A stretch of 64,000 bases of DNA, taken from Physcomitrium patens (lineage: Eukaryota > Streptophyta > Bryopsida > Funariales > Funariaceae). The stretch spans positions 13,635,516 to 13,699,515 of the forward strand of contig NC_037260.1 in assembly GCF_000002425.4 (NCBI RefSeq), given 5' to 3'. This document shows positions 9,531-20,916 of this stretch, piece by piece (positions within the stretch are counted from its first letter, which is position 1; every line of letters starts with the position of its first letter). The notes under the pieces were generated by a model that did no database searches, was not told where the DNA came from, and was given only the letters and a program-made list of their open reading frames with translations. Both the position numbers and the translations under genes were made by a program.

Positions 9531-10470
9531 ATCAATTTAGAAACCAAAGCTTTTAGCACCAAAATAGGCTTCAAGTCTCAAGGTACATGTAGAATGATAA
9601 AAACAACCATAGGTACAACTATGTTAGGATTCATACAACCAATTTCTTTAAGTACAAAAATAAAAGCCTTATCATAATTGAAAAACATCTTTGGAAACTT
9701 TTTTCTCTCTATTTTGGTCAAAAAATCACCTCCTACAATCTTCAGCTTATTTAAATACTTCTAACTAAACTTATGACCAATATTTCTTGAGTTTCTCAAT
9801 TTTGGCTCCATATTAGCTTATTTGATGTGCTTTTTGGTATCTTGAGGTAATTGAGTTGCCATTGACTTCACCTTCTTGGCATTGATTTTATACTTAGTCA
9901 ACACTATAGCCTCTTACAATATCATATGACTATCAACTATCCCAAGTTTTTTGGAAAACTCTAAAATCTCCTAATATATTTACCTTGAGTGAAGCTCCAC
10001 ACCAATACTAGCTCTACTTTCATCCATATGCAAAGCCGATTCCTCTAATATCTTTATATAATCATCTTCAAATCTTTTTTTTTTTTTTTTCAATAACATC
10101 CAAAATACATTTACTACTTGAAATCACATCCAACCTTTTTAATTTTTTTTCATATATTTTCATTCAACCTTTATATATAAAACCTAAATTTTCAATCTTT
10201 TAAAATTTCAAAACCTCCAAAGTTATCAAATCCAAAAATTTATACTCAAAACTATCTATATTAGAAATTATATGAATAAATGATTCACTTGCATCCTTGT
10301 AATTCCATGCTATAAGGGTGCTCTTTAGAAATCCAAAAACTCATCATTGGTTCTCAAAGGAGCTTCTTTCAATTGGTCTCTATTTTTTTTATAATTTTAT
10401 CTTATTGTAAAAAATTGCATTAAATTTTTTTCATCATAGTTATTAATTGTTTCATAGTAAGAACTATATA
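9531..10470 (-). pseudogene. Gy-G copy G-prime: region before RT (minus), poorly preserved
   Basis: The minus-strand frame shows NIGHKFS-stop-KYLN, KAFIFVLKEIG and VPMVVFIILHVP. These match the stretch before RT in the complete G copy (44350-44925: KSFAFESHKI, MSIVIFTVPHV). Further upstream the frame is lost in AT-rich sequence with a 13-16 base T run near 10077-10090. No aspartic protease signature survives. The relic ends about 10470, where the Gy-D LTR begins. Confidence 0.5.
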
Positions 10471-11139
10471 ATTTTTGTTTTACTTATTCTTCAAATATCT
10501 TCCTAAAATAAACATATAGAAGAGAGTTCAAATACAAAAAAAGACTATCTGTATGAGTTTAAATATTAGAATCACACAATTAACTATCTTTTAATCTGCT
10601 AAAAATATCCAAAAATGCTACAATGCCTTCCACATTCTATCAATTCTTCTTCTAATAAATAAACTATTTTAATTGATGATTCTATCTTATACATTCACTG
10701 TCTCTTTTTTTCTCTACACTTATAATAATGATATGTAATGCTACACTATCTTTAAAGATTACATAAAATATTTTATAATCCAATCATTCAAATTTTTCAA
10801 AACTAACTACCATTCCTAGTAATCTACTTTATACAATTTCAAGCTCTACAGACTTCTTCTTGTAGAATACTCTCAATTTTTGATAATCAATGTATTATAA
10901 TTCTTCCATTTATATCCATACTTCATAAACATCTTCAATTCTTGACCTTCTAATTCTCTACTTATAATTCAACATACAATAAATTTAATTTCTTATTTGA
11001 TATCATATAAATCAATTCTTTCTCTCATTACAAAATTTTACTTCACATATTCAAAATCTATCTATTATCTTTCTTTTATAAAGAAGAAAAAAAAAAAAAA
11101 CAAGAGGTAGCACTAACCTTACTCTGGTTTATAACTATT
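10471..11139 (-). mobile_element. 3' LTR of Gy-D copy D-prime (minus), body after an inserted LTR
   Basis: The first 8 bases of this LTR (TGTGATAG on the minus strand) are at 11701-11708, and the rest continues here after the chromovirus solo LTR at 11140-11700. The sequence matches the Gy-D LTRs at 27680-27968 (plus) and 49491-50067 (minus), for example TGAAGTAAAATTTT and GAATTATAAGTAGAGAATT. The 3' boundary near 10471 is set by where the two minus copies stop resembling each other. Confidence 0.65.
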
Positions 11140-11700
11140 TGTCAAGGATAAGAACTCGATGAAAAAATAATTTAGACAAGTGAGCCTTCACTCAAAGAAA
11201 GGTAATAAAATATAAATAAACAAGTATGTATATTGAAAGAGAAACTGGAATGGCTATTGCCAAAAGATAAGAAAACTAGAGACCCTTGAAACTAGACTGG
11301 AAGCAAGAAAGGAATTGACAAGAGTGAAGAAGGCTTCACTCTTGTCTCTATATATACTATCTAACTAGGGACTATGTGGCGACGTTCTATAGGACCTCCA
11401 ATATGTGTTGACTTTGTAAGACACATGCCTTGACTTACAAGGTAAGTTTTTTTACGTGTGGGCTACATAGTTAGCTTGATTTTTAAGCTAACAACATGTC
11501 TGGTACATGGCCAACTTGTTGACTACGATTCTAATCCAAAAAGTCAATTAAAGATACCTATGAAGTCAAAGCAGCATCTATGAAGCTTCTAGGAAGCTTT
11601 CATATTAAATACTATAGAATTAACATACTTTTACCTACTTTTACTTACTTCCACCTATTTGTATTTGTAATTACTAGCTTACATGAGTATGTCCGTGACA
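11140..11700 (-). mobile_element. Solo LTR of chromovirus Gy-E (minus), 561 bp, with target duplication
   Basis: On the minus strand it starts TGTCACGGACATACTC and ends TTATCCTTGACA. It is flanked by CTATT (11135-11139) and CTATC (11701-11705), a 5-bp target duplication with one mismatch, inside the Gy-D LTR. No internal sequence is present, so it arose by insertion followed by LTR-LTR recombination. It has a TATA-like stretch near 11346-11356 and the AGTGAAGCCTTCTTCACT hairpin shared by the family. Confidence 0.9.
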
Positions 11701-11708
11701 CTATCACA

Positions 11709-11735
11709 ATTTGGTCCTTTCTATTTTTTCTTCAA
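11709..11735 (-). promoter_or_regulatory. Polypurine tract of Gy-D copy D-prime
   Basis: The minus strand reads GAAGAAAAAATAGAAAGGACCAAAT immediately before TGTGATAG, the LTR start. Copy D has the comparable GAAGAAGTAGACAGGGCCAAAT before 27680. Confidence 0.65.
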
Positions 11736-11949
11736 CCAATTTATACTTATTTTGCAATAAATATTTTAACCAATATTTCTTATTTAATTGATTTTCTTGA
11801 CTAAAAATCATCTATCTTACCTCTTGAATTGACTATCCTATAAATGATTAATGAATTTTATCAATATCTAAGTAATATTTTATAAAAACCAATTTCTATC
11901 TATTCTACATAGCCTTGCTCCTAACTGTGTAGTGTCCTCACAAACACAT

Positions 11950-13680
11950 AATTGATAAAAAAAACTTCTTCAACAAAACCCTTACAAAGTTTTTATTGTT
12001 GACTTGCTAGATTGATCAATCTTTATATTTTCGATAGGTGGTTCCACTAATTTTGATTCTAATGATAAGTCTTCATTGTCCTCCAATACTTCTATCGACT
12101 CAATTAGGTTAATAAGTTCTCATTATATGCTCCCAATTCATGAACTTGAGCCTCCAATTGTAGAAATGATGTTATTATTGCTTCATCTTCTCATCTAATT
12201 CATCAATTATTGAAATTGGTAGGACAAAAATTTGTGATCAACCAATATTGGCTAAATCATCCTTCAATTTTGTCACTATACCTTTCAAGATTTTAATTTT
12301 TTTCCTTAATTTTTTCTATTTCAATTCTATATTAATTATTATTTTTATTTTTATTTTTTTTTGCAATAACTTAATCTTCTCATATTCTACTTTTAATTGA
12401 TATTTTACTTCCTTCCATTCCAAATTCCATGTCCTACAATTCTATAATAATTCTTGCCTTTGGCCTTCTAGGAGATGTTGAGTGTATTCTTTATCTTTTA
12501 TCCAAGCTTCTTGTTTCTCTTTGAATTTATGCTCCAATAGCAATTTGGATTCTACATTTTTCTAGATAATTTGAACTTGTTCTTTAATTCAATGGCTTTG
12601 CTTCAATATATCTTTTTTACTCATTTCAAATTTTTGCCTTAAATTTTCTTCTTCATCCAATTTATTCATCGTAAGTTGTAATTGAGAAATCTAAGCCAAT
12701 ATAACTTCTTTAAGATTCACTCCTTCTAGTATTCTATCCTATGAAAATGCTAACTGATTAATGTCCATCAAAATTGGAACTTCAATCTCTACTTCGATTG
12801 CCAAACAAATTGGAATCTGCCTTAGTGTGATCTCTAGTATAGCCTCCCATTCCAACAAGATATTTGATTCTCTAATTTCATACACCACGACCTCTAGACT
12901 AGCTATCAATGCCGTTTAATTCTAAACACATTGTTGAGGCATTAAGGAAGGTATATTTTTCTCCCTTATTGGCCATGTTTGACTCAACATATATGCAATC
13001 ACAGAGTACACATAATTCGAGCAGAGCAAAGATGCAAATTTTTTTATCTTCTACTTGACTCCCATCTCCGCATGGATTCTAATTGCTATAAAAGCTGCCC
13101 AATTAAACACCATACCTTCAAGTGTTCCTATCGCAACAAACAGTAACCATTTGGATATATATATATGTCGTTTGTCAATTTAAACGTAACTACTTTTGAA
13201 TAAAACACATTTAGTTAATAAGCTTTGGTGTAAGTACCTTTGTTGTTCAACAACCTTATTTCTTTTCATATGATGACATGCCACCTTTGAAATAACTTCT
13301 CAGTCTGAAATCACTAGACACTTCAATACCTACCGCAAGTTCACCAATTGGAAGGTGCAATACCTTTTGTAAGATAGTCTCATTGATTCCAATCATGTTC
13401 TTCTTCACAACACTCAAACCATCCTCTGGGTCATAATTTGTTATATTTTCTTCTACCAATTCTACATCAATTAGTGACAAGTTATCTCACCTTCATAAAA
13501 ACTAATATAATTGTGCATTTCTAAAATCTCTTTGCATTTTTGGGACCACTAGATTTCCAACTTCATTGCTTCCATATTGGTAAGAACCACTAGAGTTAGT
13601 GACTCCAAATTACTCTTAGTTCTTATATTTTGGCAACTTTCTTCTCTGTCCGTAGCTCTCTTCACTGAGTCTATTGATAT
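11950..13680 (-). pseudogene. ORF3 of Gy-D (copy D-prime): unknown protein with long coiled coil
   Basis: Located between integrase and the 3' LTR. The minus-strand reading starts near 13680 (SIDSVKRATDREES, with ATA for the expected ATG) and runs with a few frameshifts and stops to about 11950, some 570 codons. The N-terminal third looks globular: IDVELVEENITNYDPEDG, INETILQKVLHLPIG, SSDFRLRSYFKGGMSS (13256-13480). Then come WLLFVA, FNWAAF and LLCSNYVYSVIAY. The C-terminal half is rich in Glu, Lys, Leu and Gln with heptad spacing (LTMNKLDEEENLRQKFEM, KVEYEKIKLLQKKIK), typical of a coiled coil. I see no signal peptide or membrane segment, unlike the env-like ORFs known from this position in Athila. 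Sister copies are at 24951-27490 and 50090-53385. Function unknown. Confidence 0.68.
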
Positions 13681-14136
13681 TGTGGAATACTTGCTTCTTA
13701 TTCTTTACTCATACTAATACTAATTTCTTGCTTACTGAAGTGAATCCTACACTCTAATATTTACACCTCAAATAATAATGTTCAAAATACTAAAGAAAAC
13801 TTCTACTAAGTGCCTCGCTCCTACTTTTTTACTTGGGGTCTGAATCAATAATTCTTAATCTAATTTACCTAAACCTCACTTTTGATTTTTCTGACAAATT
13901 GGTATTAGAATCCAAAATCAACCATTAGCCATCTTTAGTACCCATCATACACCTATGAGTATAAGTAATCTATCATTAATAGGTAAGCCTTCTTCCTTCC
14001 AATTTTTGAAATCCATCCTGAGTTTATATATAATAAAGTCATAATTAATTTTTGTTAATATGTGTGATAAATTAAGTATCCATAAAATCTTCTAATTAAA
14101 TTGAACTATTAAAAGAATCTTCCAACTATTAAATTG
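13681..14136 (-). pseudogene. Tail of D-prime integrase and spacer before ORF3
   Basis: After the LTR-A insertion the minus strand resumes with the integrase tail (QFN-stop-KIL, matching IQFNWKIL in copy D) followed by a spacer that is well conserved with 24560-24950 in copy D. The spacer includes the block GGATTCTAATACCA, whose reverse complement (TGGTATTAGAATCC) looks like a tRNA-Met primer-binding site on the opposite strand. No coding signal is seen in the spacer. Confidence 0.6.
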
Positions 14137-14933
14137 TATGATTTGGAGTTTATATGAAGGAGATATAGGTGCTCAAAGTTAAAGTATTGATTTGGGAGCT
14201 ACTGTCACTTTTTTTGGCGTAACGCACGTATATAGAAGGCAATTAAAGATCGGCAATTGTAATTGAAGAGGGCACTTTTGTAGCTATATTTTTTATATAC
14301 TACTTGCTGGATTCGAAGTTGAAGTGAACGAGTCATTGGATTTTGAAGTCAACACATGCAATCTAAGGGTAGTAAGTGACCTGATTTACTAGTGGTTGTA
14401 TCTTGAGCTATATCTTGAGCAATTTGATAAGGTTTTGGCTCAAAATTTCAGAAAATGTGTATATTTATATTAGTAAACTTTTTATATAAGTTTAATGATA
14501 TTTATATTAGTAAACTTTTTATATAAGTTTAATGATATTTAAATATTGATTTCTTGAGATATTAAGAAAATAGTACTCGGATGCTTGTAAATTAGGGTTT
14601 AGAGCATCTGTTAGGATTTTTTAGATGTATGAAGATTGGGAGTGAATTTGTAGTTGGTTTTTTTTGTGGTAAATTTTAAAGGTGATTTCTACCTATCCTA
14701 TAAATTTGAGACAAATTGAATAGCTAGGTCAAGAGTTATGAATTTCTTAAATTTGAGAAGAAAAAATTCTTCGTGGAAAAAATATGTTTTGAAGGGATTT
14801 TGTTACATTTTGAGTTTTATGCAAATCAAAGGAGTTTTGGAAGCTAAGACAAGATTAATATAAAGGTTTAAGCTAAATTCTCTATAGCTAGATATCCAAT
14901 GTATTTCCAAATAGAAAATCATGCTATACAACA
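14137..14933 (-). mobile_element. Truncated LTR-A (copy A4), about 797 bp
   Basis: In A1 orientation this copy lies on the minus strand, starting TGTTGTATAGCATGATTTTC at 14933 and matching A1 for roughly its first 60 percent, ending about 14137 after CCAAATCATACA. The remaining part of the family sequence is absent. It splits the integrase of D-prime after the QVRWHRS motif. The shared LTR frame is present with one TAA at a Gln codon. Confidence 0.78.
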
Positions 14934-16387
14934 ATGATCTATGCCAACGGACTTGAAATTTCTCTAAAAAATTAAAAAATTGACTATCATAAAAAAATAT
15001 TAAATCATTAGGCAAAAAATATTTGGGATGTAATTTACTATCATAATAACTCTTATAGCAATGTTGCATAGCTTTCATAGTCAAAAGAACTGTAGTCCCA
15101 ACTTCATCAAATTTTTTCAATTGTGCAAACAAATATTGGAGGAATTCCTTATTGCCAAGATGTTCATCCAATGCAATTCTCAGACTCTAAACTTGTAATT
15201 CAATTGGTAATATAGCTTCTTGCTTATACATCAATTGAAAAGTTATGGAATTTGTAATCACTTTATATGCAGTACGATATGTCCACAAAGTTAGAAACAA
15301 TTTTGTATCCCAATCCATTTCAATACCAGACACAGTCTTAGTTAAAACTTTGAACAGAACATTATTGGTCTTTTCAGTGTGCCTATTGACTCGAGGGTGA
15401 TATAGGATTATTTTTCAATATTTGATCTCATATTTATCTATCAAAGCTACAATCATAGAATTAATAAAATGGTTTTTTTGATCACTAACTAATTCTTTGG
15501 GACATCCAAACCAATTGATAATATTCTCATATAAAAATATGGCTACTATATTGGTAGTATCAATTTTTGTTGCCACCGCCTTAGGCCATTTTGTTACATA
15601 ATCGATCACTACCAAAATATATCTTTTCTATCTATTTTGTAAGGTTGGTGCAATTCGTCTTACAAAATCAATACTCCATTTTTCAAATGGTATTCATGCC
15701 AAAATTGATACTAATAGTATTGTAGAAGTTCTATTAGGTTGATGAATTTGTTGACAAGAATCACAATATTGGATATATTGGTATGCATTCGAAAACATTG
15801 TTAGCCACCAATATCCAACCATTAAAGCTTTACAAGCAATACTATCACTAATAAAATGTCTGCCACAACTATCCAAATAACAATCTTTTGGTATGGTACG
15901 TACTTCACTTCAAAAGATATAGCAGCTTAAAATTCCATTCCATCCTTGCTTATATAAGGTGTCACCAATCATTGTATATGGTGTACTTTTTAAAATCAAG
16001 AATTTCTTAAGTTTTTTATTATATGTAGGTGGAAATGTTTAAAATGTCAGATATTGAATCAATTCACTATATTTGAATGTAATCACGTCGACAATAAATA
16101 ATTCCACATTAGGTAGGAAATCATTAATAAATTCAATATCCAATATATTGGATAAACGGGGCATGTGGTGTACATTGGTATATTTCTTTCTAGTTTGATA
16201 TTACTAATAAAGATAAATTTTTAAAGTAGTAACAATCATCAAGCAATGCATTCATTCAATTGACGTTTATTAATTATATACTTAAAAGCATCATGATCAA
16301 TATAAAATATAAATGCATAATCAAGCAAATAATGCCAAAATTTTTGAACAGAATAAATCATTTCCAAAGCTTTCCATTGTCATATTA
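14934..16387 (-). pseudogene. Gy-D copy D-prime: RNase H end and integrase (minus)
   Basis: Minus-strand landmarks: RNase H end (KKYTNVHHMPRLSNIL, 16060-16190), the integrase zinc finger HFISDSIACKALM ... YCDSCQQIHQP (15694-15876, the HHCC module), IDFV with the first catalytic Asp, VVIDYVTKWPKAVATK, YENIINWFGCPKELVSDQ with the second Asp, HTEKTN with the Glu, then LWTYRTAYK, QEAILPIEL and KSYYDSKLHPK. All three catalytic acidic residues survive, but scattered stops do not permit a protein. No chromodomain follows. Sequence type is a non-chromovirus (OTA-like) gypsy, an inference from the general look of the RT and integrase. Confidence 0.85.
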
Positions 16388-17663
16388 TGTGTTGTTTTGC
16401 TCAAGAATGCATTGGACACCTAGCTGTAGAAGGTGAGATTGTGTTTCACAAGTAGCTAAAAAATCCTAATAGGTTCATCCATACAAGAAGAATATAATCT
16501 GAATTTCAATTCAAAAGTGTTAAAAACACTCTTCTTAGTAGTCTTAACTATACATAAATCCCAATTACCTTGTTACTTTCTAATTTAAGTAATTTAGATT
16601 TTTCTTATAAGCTCCAATCCTAATCAGTGAGCTTTAATAAGTTGTAACATCCAATTCGACTATCCACTTGATGTGAAATTTTGCATGCAATTTTTAATGT
16701 AAGTCTTCTATATGCTCAAGACTTTTTAGCCCAATCCAACTTATAGGTTGTGAGAAAACCTCCAAAAATTGCACTGATGTCACTCGGTTGCCAACTTGAA
16801 AAGTGAAGGAAAAGTCCCAGCATTGATTTCCCCCTTTTCAATTGCTAACTTTATCTCAAAATTGGTGTGTAGCTTGATCTTCAAGTCCTTCAACACCATG
16901 CCAATTTTTGTCTTAGTCCAATTGATAGATCTTTAGATATCATAGAAATCCTATCCAATGTAAAATTAGATATCTCTAAACCACGCTATTAGATAATTAA
17001 AATTTTTTGTACATACTTAGCACAACTAATAATCCAAACAATATCAAATTTTCAACTGTAGTTGTTACACCAATTGTACAAACTAGTCAAAATTGCTAGC
17101 CCTAATTATATTATATAAAACCCAAATCACTGATATAAACCTTGACTTCAAACAATAATTGTTAAATCTTCAAAAATCCTCCAAAAATAATCCTTATGCT
17201 TTTGGAAAGAACTTCAAGCTAGCTCTTAAATTCTAATCTCAGATCTTCAAATGAATCCCTATTTTGTCCTAGGCCATCATTTTAGTCGCTAGAGGTCTGA
17301 TTTCGACCCTGTCTCACAAACGATCAACCCTTGGATATTAGTCTAACCTATCCTAAGGATTTTTTAGCCCAATACTATTCTCAACTTAATCCTAGTATCA
17401 ATTATACTAATTATTTATCTCTTCTAACCTGATTTTATTAATTTATGGTCGTTCTACGGTAGTAGAAGAGTCTCTATAACCTAGAAGGTAAAATTACTAA
17501 CTAACCTTCAACTTATTAACTATTAAGATAAGAAAATAATCTAAGAGGCTTTTATAAAATCCATGTTTAGATACCTCAAATTATAAATGAACTAAAATAA
17601 TTAGATATTAATTAAAAATTTAATTTTGATTATAATTTTACTATATAGTCGTATTACATCACA
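16388..17663 (-). mobile_element. Solo LTR of Gy-G type (minus), 1276 bp
   Basis: On the minus strand it starts TGTGATGTAATACGACTATATAG and ends GCAAAACAACACA. It matches the two LTRs of the complete Gy-G copy (39933-41194 and 47792-49081). Flanks are ATATT(A) on the left and ATATT on the right, a 5-bp duplication allowing one extra base. It splits the RNase H region of D-prime. GC is slightly higher than its surroundings (for example GATTTCGACCCTG at 17291-17303). Confidence 0.82.
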
Positions 17664-18210
17664 ATATTGTTTAGTTGTAGTATAATTTTGTTCAACTTCA
17701 ACAAATTATCAGCTAGTATATTATATTTGATGATTCAAACTTTTTTCATCTTTTTGACTTAATATGGATCCAATATCAACATTGGATGCATCAAAATAAA
17801 TATGAAATAATTTTGTCTAATAAAGTACAACTAATATCAGTGTAAATATCAATTTTTGTTTTAATTCTTCAAACGTAATTATACATTCTTCAATTCAAAT
17901 TGAACTAGATCCATTTGATGGTGGTTTCTTTAAAAGATTAATTAAATGCTAATATATGACTTCAAATGAATGCATAAATCATCAATAATAATTGACATGG
18001 CTGACAAAATCATGAATATGTGACATTATAGGTAACTTTGGTAAAACCAATATATGAATAATTTTACTCAATTTAGTAGCAATACCAACCAATGAGATGA
18101 TGTGTCCCAATAATTTATAAGACGAGATCCCAAATTGATATTTCTCCAAATTTAAAGAGATCCCATAATGGCCAAAGTGATCCAAATACTTATTTTTCTA
18201 ATATTTATGG
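17664..18210 (-). pseudogene. Gy-D copy D-prime: reverse transcriptase C-terminal part (minus)
   Basis: The minus-strand frame 17982-18185 reads DHFGHYGISLNLEKYQFG, KLLGHIISLVGIAT, and DFVSHVNYY, the RT thumb and connection. It corresponds to 23190-23420 in copy D. The RT palm and everything upstream are missing: at about 18210 the sequence passes directly into the gag start of copy D on the other strand. Confidence 0.8.
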
Positions 18211-19661
18211 ATAATAAAAGCAAATTAAAGAGGGCTAAAAGTTTGAAAAAGACAATTGAAGAAAATAGTGTTTATTTTTATAAAAAATTAAATGGAACAT
18301 TGTCATCTTCAATGGCGGAAGAAGATTCAGCTGTTCCAATTGTGGTCTAAATGGCTGTAGTAGGCGATTGCACAACTAGTATAGCTCTATTACATATTTT
18401 TAGAGGTTTTTCAAGTGTAGATTAAAATCAACAATTGTCTCATTTCTTGACTATATATATAGCCAATATAGTAGAAATGAAGATATTTGGTTGAAATGGC
18501 TGCTAGTGACCTTGAAAGATATAGCATTAGAATGATATAATTGTGAGCTTGTCGGCCAGTTTTTTAATTAGGAGGCATTAAAAAATACGTTTTTAACCTC
18601 TTTTTGACCAATTGAATTTAAAGAATATCATAGGAAAAGGTTAATGAATAATAGAATGTTACTAAGAGAAGTGATGTAGTCATATTATGGCCAAATAGTA
18701 AATATCCTTTGTAAATAGCCAAATAACCAAATGCCAGATTCTTTTATTTTGTCTATATTGGTTAATGGACTATATCCACCATAATTGAAGATGTTTGAAA
18801 AGAAGGTCCAACTGACCACTATTGCTTTCTTATTTGATCGAGCTAAGATATGGGAAGAATGTCATTATGATTAATTCCTAAGTACAAGAGCTATGATGAT
18901 TCTATCTCAAGGAGCTTATCAAATGCAATTTTGGAATAAAGCATTGAGCAATTATCCAAGAATGATTGATTGCAATGCAAACCTTAGTGCTAATTTGTTA
19001 GAAATAGTTAATATTATTCTATTACAAGCTGTACCATCAATAATAGCAATTTTGTATTTGTCATACCTCCCATATCAAAAACTAATACCTATAAAAGAGT
19101 TATCCAATGAAATAGTATCAAACGATCCAAATGAGGCTTTGTTGTTAACTTTGATAAAGAAGATGGAAAAAATGGCTATTAATCTAGCAAAAGATAAGAA
19201 GAAGATGCATAAATTTTTCAATATGTGCCTCAATATTTGGTGTAGTAATTGTAAAGGACAAGGTCATATGGTAATCAAATGTTCTTTACGACCCCAAAAG
19301 ATTATGCAATATATATTTTGTAGAAGTAAGTATGCCACCATCAATTATTGAAATTTACAAAAATAGCAACACTTTGGTAATTACACCATGATTCAACTGA
19401 CTTCGTGGGATATTAATCAAGTCTAGATAGGAAATAGGTTTGGCTAGAGTGGAAATAATTTAAATAAATAAAATAGGAATTTTTTTAATTTTAAAAATTT
19501 ATGTGTATAATCAAGAATGTGAATCCAATTTTCAAGGTATTGAGAAAAATCAACAAAAATATTCCCAATATCCATCAATTCATAAACCAATTTCAAATTC
19601 TATAGTATCAATTAGATAACAAGGATCATTTATCCATCCAACTTGAAATAGGCTTAACCAA
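18211..19661 (+). pseudogene. Gag of Gy-D (copy D), first part
   Basis: Capsid/nucleocapsid protein of a gypsy element. It reads SLKKTIEENSV, SSSMAEEDSAVPIVV (to 18350), then a degenerate capsid region (FFDQLNLKN, SYYGQIVNIL, FILSILVNGLYPP, KIWEECHYD), then an open piece of 152 codons (18893-19351) with a zinc knuckle C-S-N-C-x4-H-x4-C (WCSNCKGQGHMVIKC). The zinc knuckle binds element RNA. The 5' LTR and leader are missing. LTR-C copy C1 interrupts the gag tail at 19662. Confidence 0.8.
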
Positions 19662-20911
19662 TGTCGTACTATAAAAGTTTACAGTATGTAAAAATTAGTT
19701 AGAACATATAGTATATTCATAAGACTTAGTGTTTGTTAGAATGGTTAAATAGATTAATTTAAAGAGTAGATTTAAGAAACTTTATTTTAAATTTTATCTT
19801 TTTTGATTATAGCATTTAAAACAATTGTAAGACCTAAATATTTAGTATAAAGCCTTGAGAGGAGATTAGAGCTTAAAGAAGAAAATCTTAACTAATAGGA
19901 GGCTTATTGGGAGGGATGAAAGCAAGGCATGGTTGGATGAAGGCAACGAATGGGAAACTTCATTCCTATTGGTCGAAGGCTATGTCCAATGGACTTTAAG
20001 GAGGCAGCCCGAGGCCTTATTAGGCATTAGGGTTTTTCTTTCAAAGTCATTCGAGCTTTAGAGGCTAGCATCAAAAAGTTTAGGATTTTGGATATAATTT
20101 GGATGAAGAGTTTGTATGATTTCGAGTTTTTGTAAAGGAGATATAGGTGTTCAAAGTTAAGGTATCAAATTTGTACCTACTGTCACTCTTTGAAGCATGA
20201 CATATGCATATGGAGAGTAATGAAAAATCAACGATTACAGTTGGAGAGGAAACATTTTTGGCTATACTTTGTATATATTGTTTGATGAATTTCAAGAATG
20301 GATGAAGGAGTTATAGACATTTAAAGATAGCACATGTAATTTAAAGGCAGTAAGTGAGTCATTTTGTTGATAGTAATAGTTGGAGCCATATCTTGAGTTT
20401 TTGGACGAATTTTTGGCTCAACATTTCTATAAATGTGTGTTATTAGGTTAAAAAGCTATAGATCAAAGTTTCATGGTATTTGAGTATTTATTTTGTGAGA
20501 TATGAAGAAATTAGCACGTGTGTATATGTAAGCTAGGGTTTAAAGATATTGTTAGGGTTTTGGTGATATCTCAAGATCCGTAATGAATTTGCAATTGAAT
20601 TTTTTTGTGAAAGTTTTTAAAAGTATATTAGTACTTTATGTAAAATTTAGGATTATTTGGACAGTCCGATTGTGAGATATGAGCTGTTGAAGTTCAAGAA
20701 ACATCTCTCATAAGGATATATAAGGTTTTAAGATCTTTTTCATACATTTGGATGTTTTCTTGGTACTTGGGCTTGTTTTTTGATGTAATTGCCCAAAAAA
20801 GGGAAAATATTATATGTATAAACTTGGTATTTTATATCTTAGACTTGATTGAGTATTTAGTGGCAGCCAGAAGCCTAGCGCTTTGTTGAGGCAAACTCTT
20901 TCTATCCTGAT
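19662..20911 (+). mobile_element. Solo LTR-C (copy C1), 1250 bp, with perfect 5-bp target duplication
   Basis: It starts TGTCGTACTATAA and ends TTTCTATCCTGAT. ACCAA stands on both sides (19657-19661 and 20912-20916). It interrupts the Gy-D gag. Sisters: C2 25507-26772, C3 51618-52934 (plus), C4 7049-8301 and C5 37857-39106 (minus). On the minus strand it holds an open 71-codon frame (20080-20295) shared with LTR-A. Two CCAAT-type boxes face each other near 19970-19990. Confidence 0.9.
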
Positions 20912-20916
20912 ACCAA

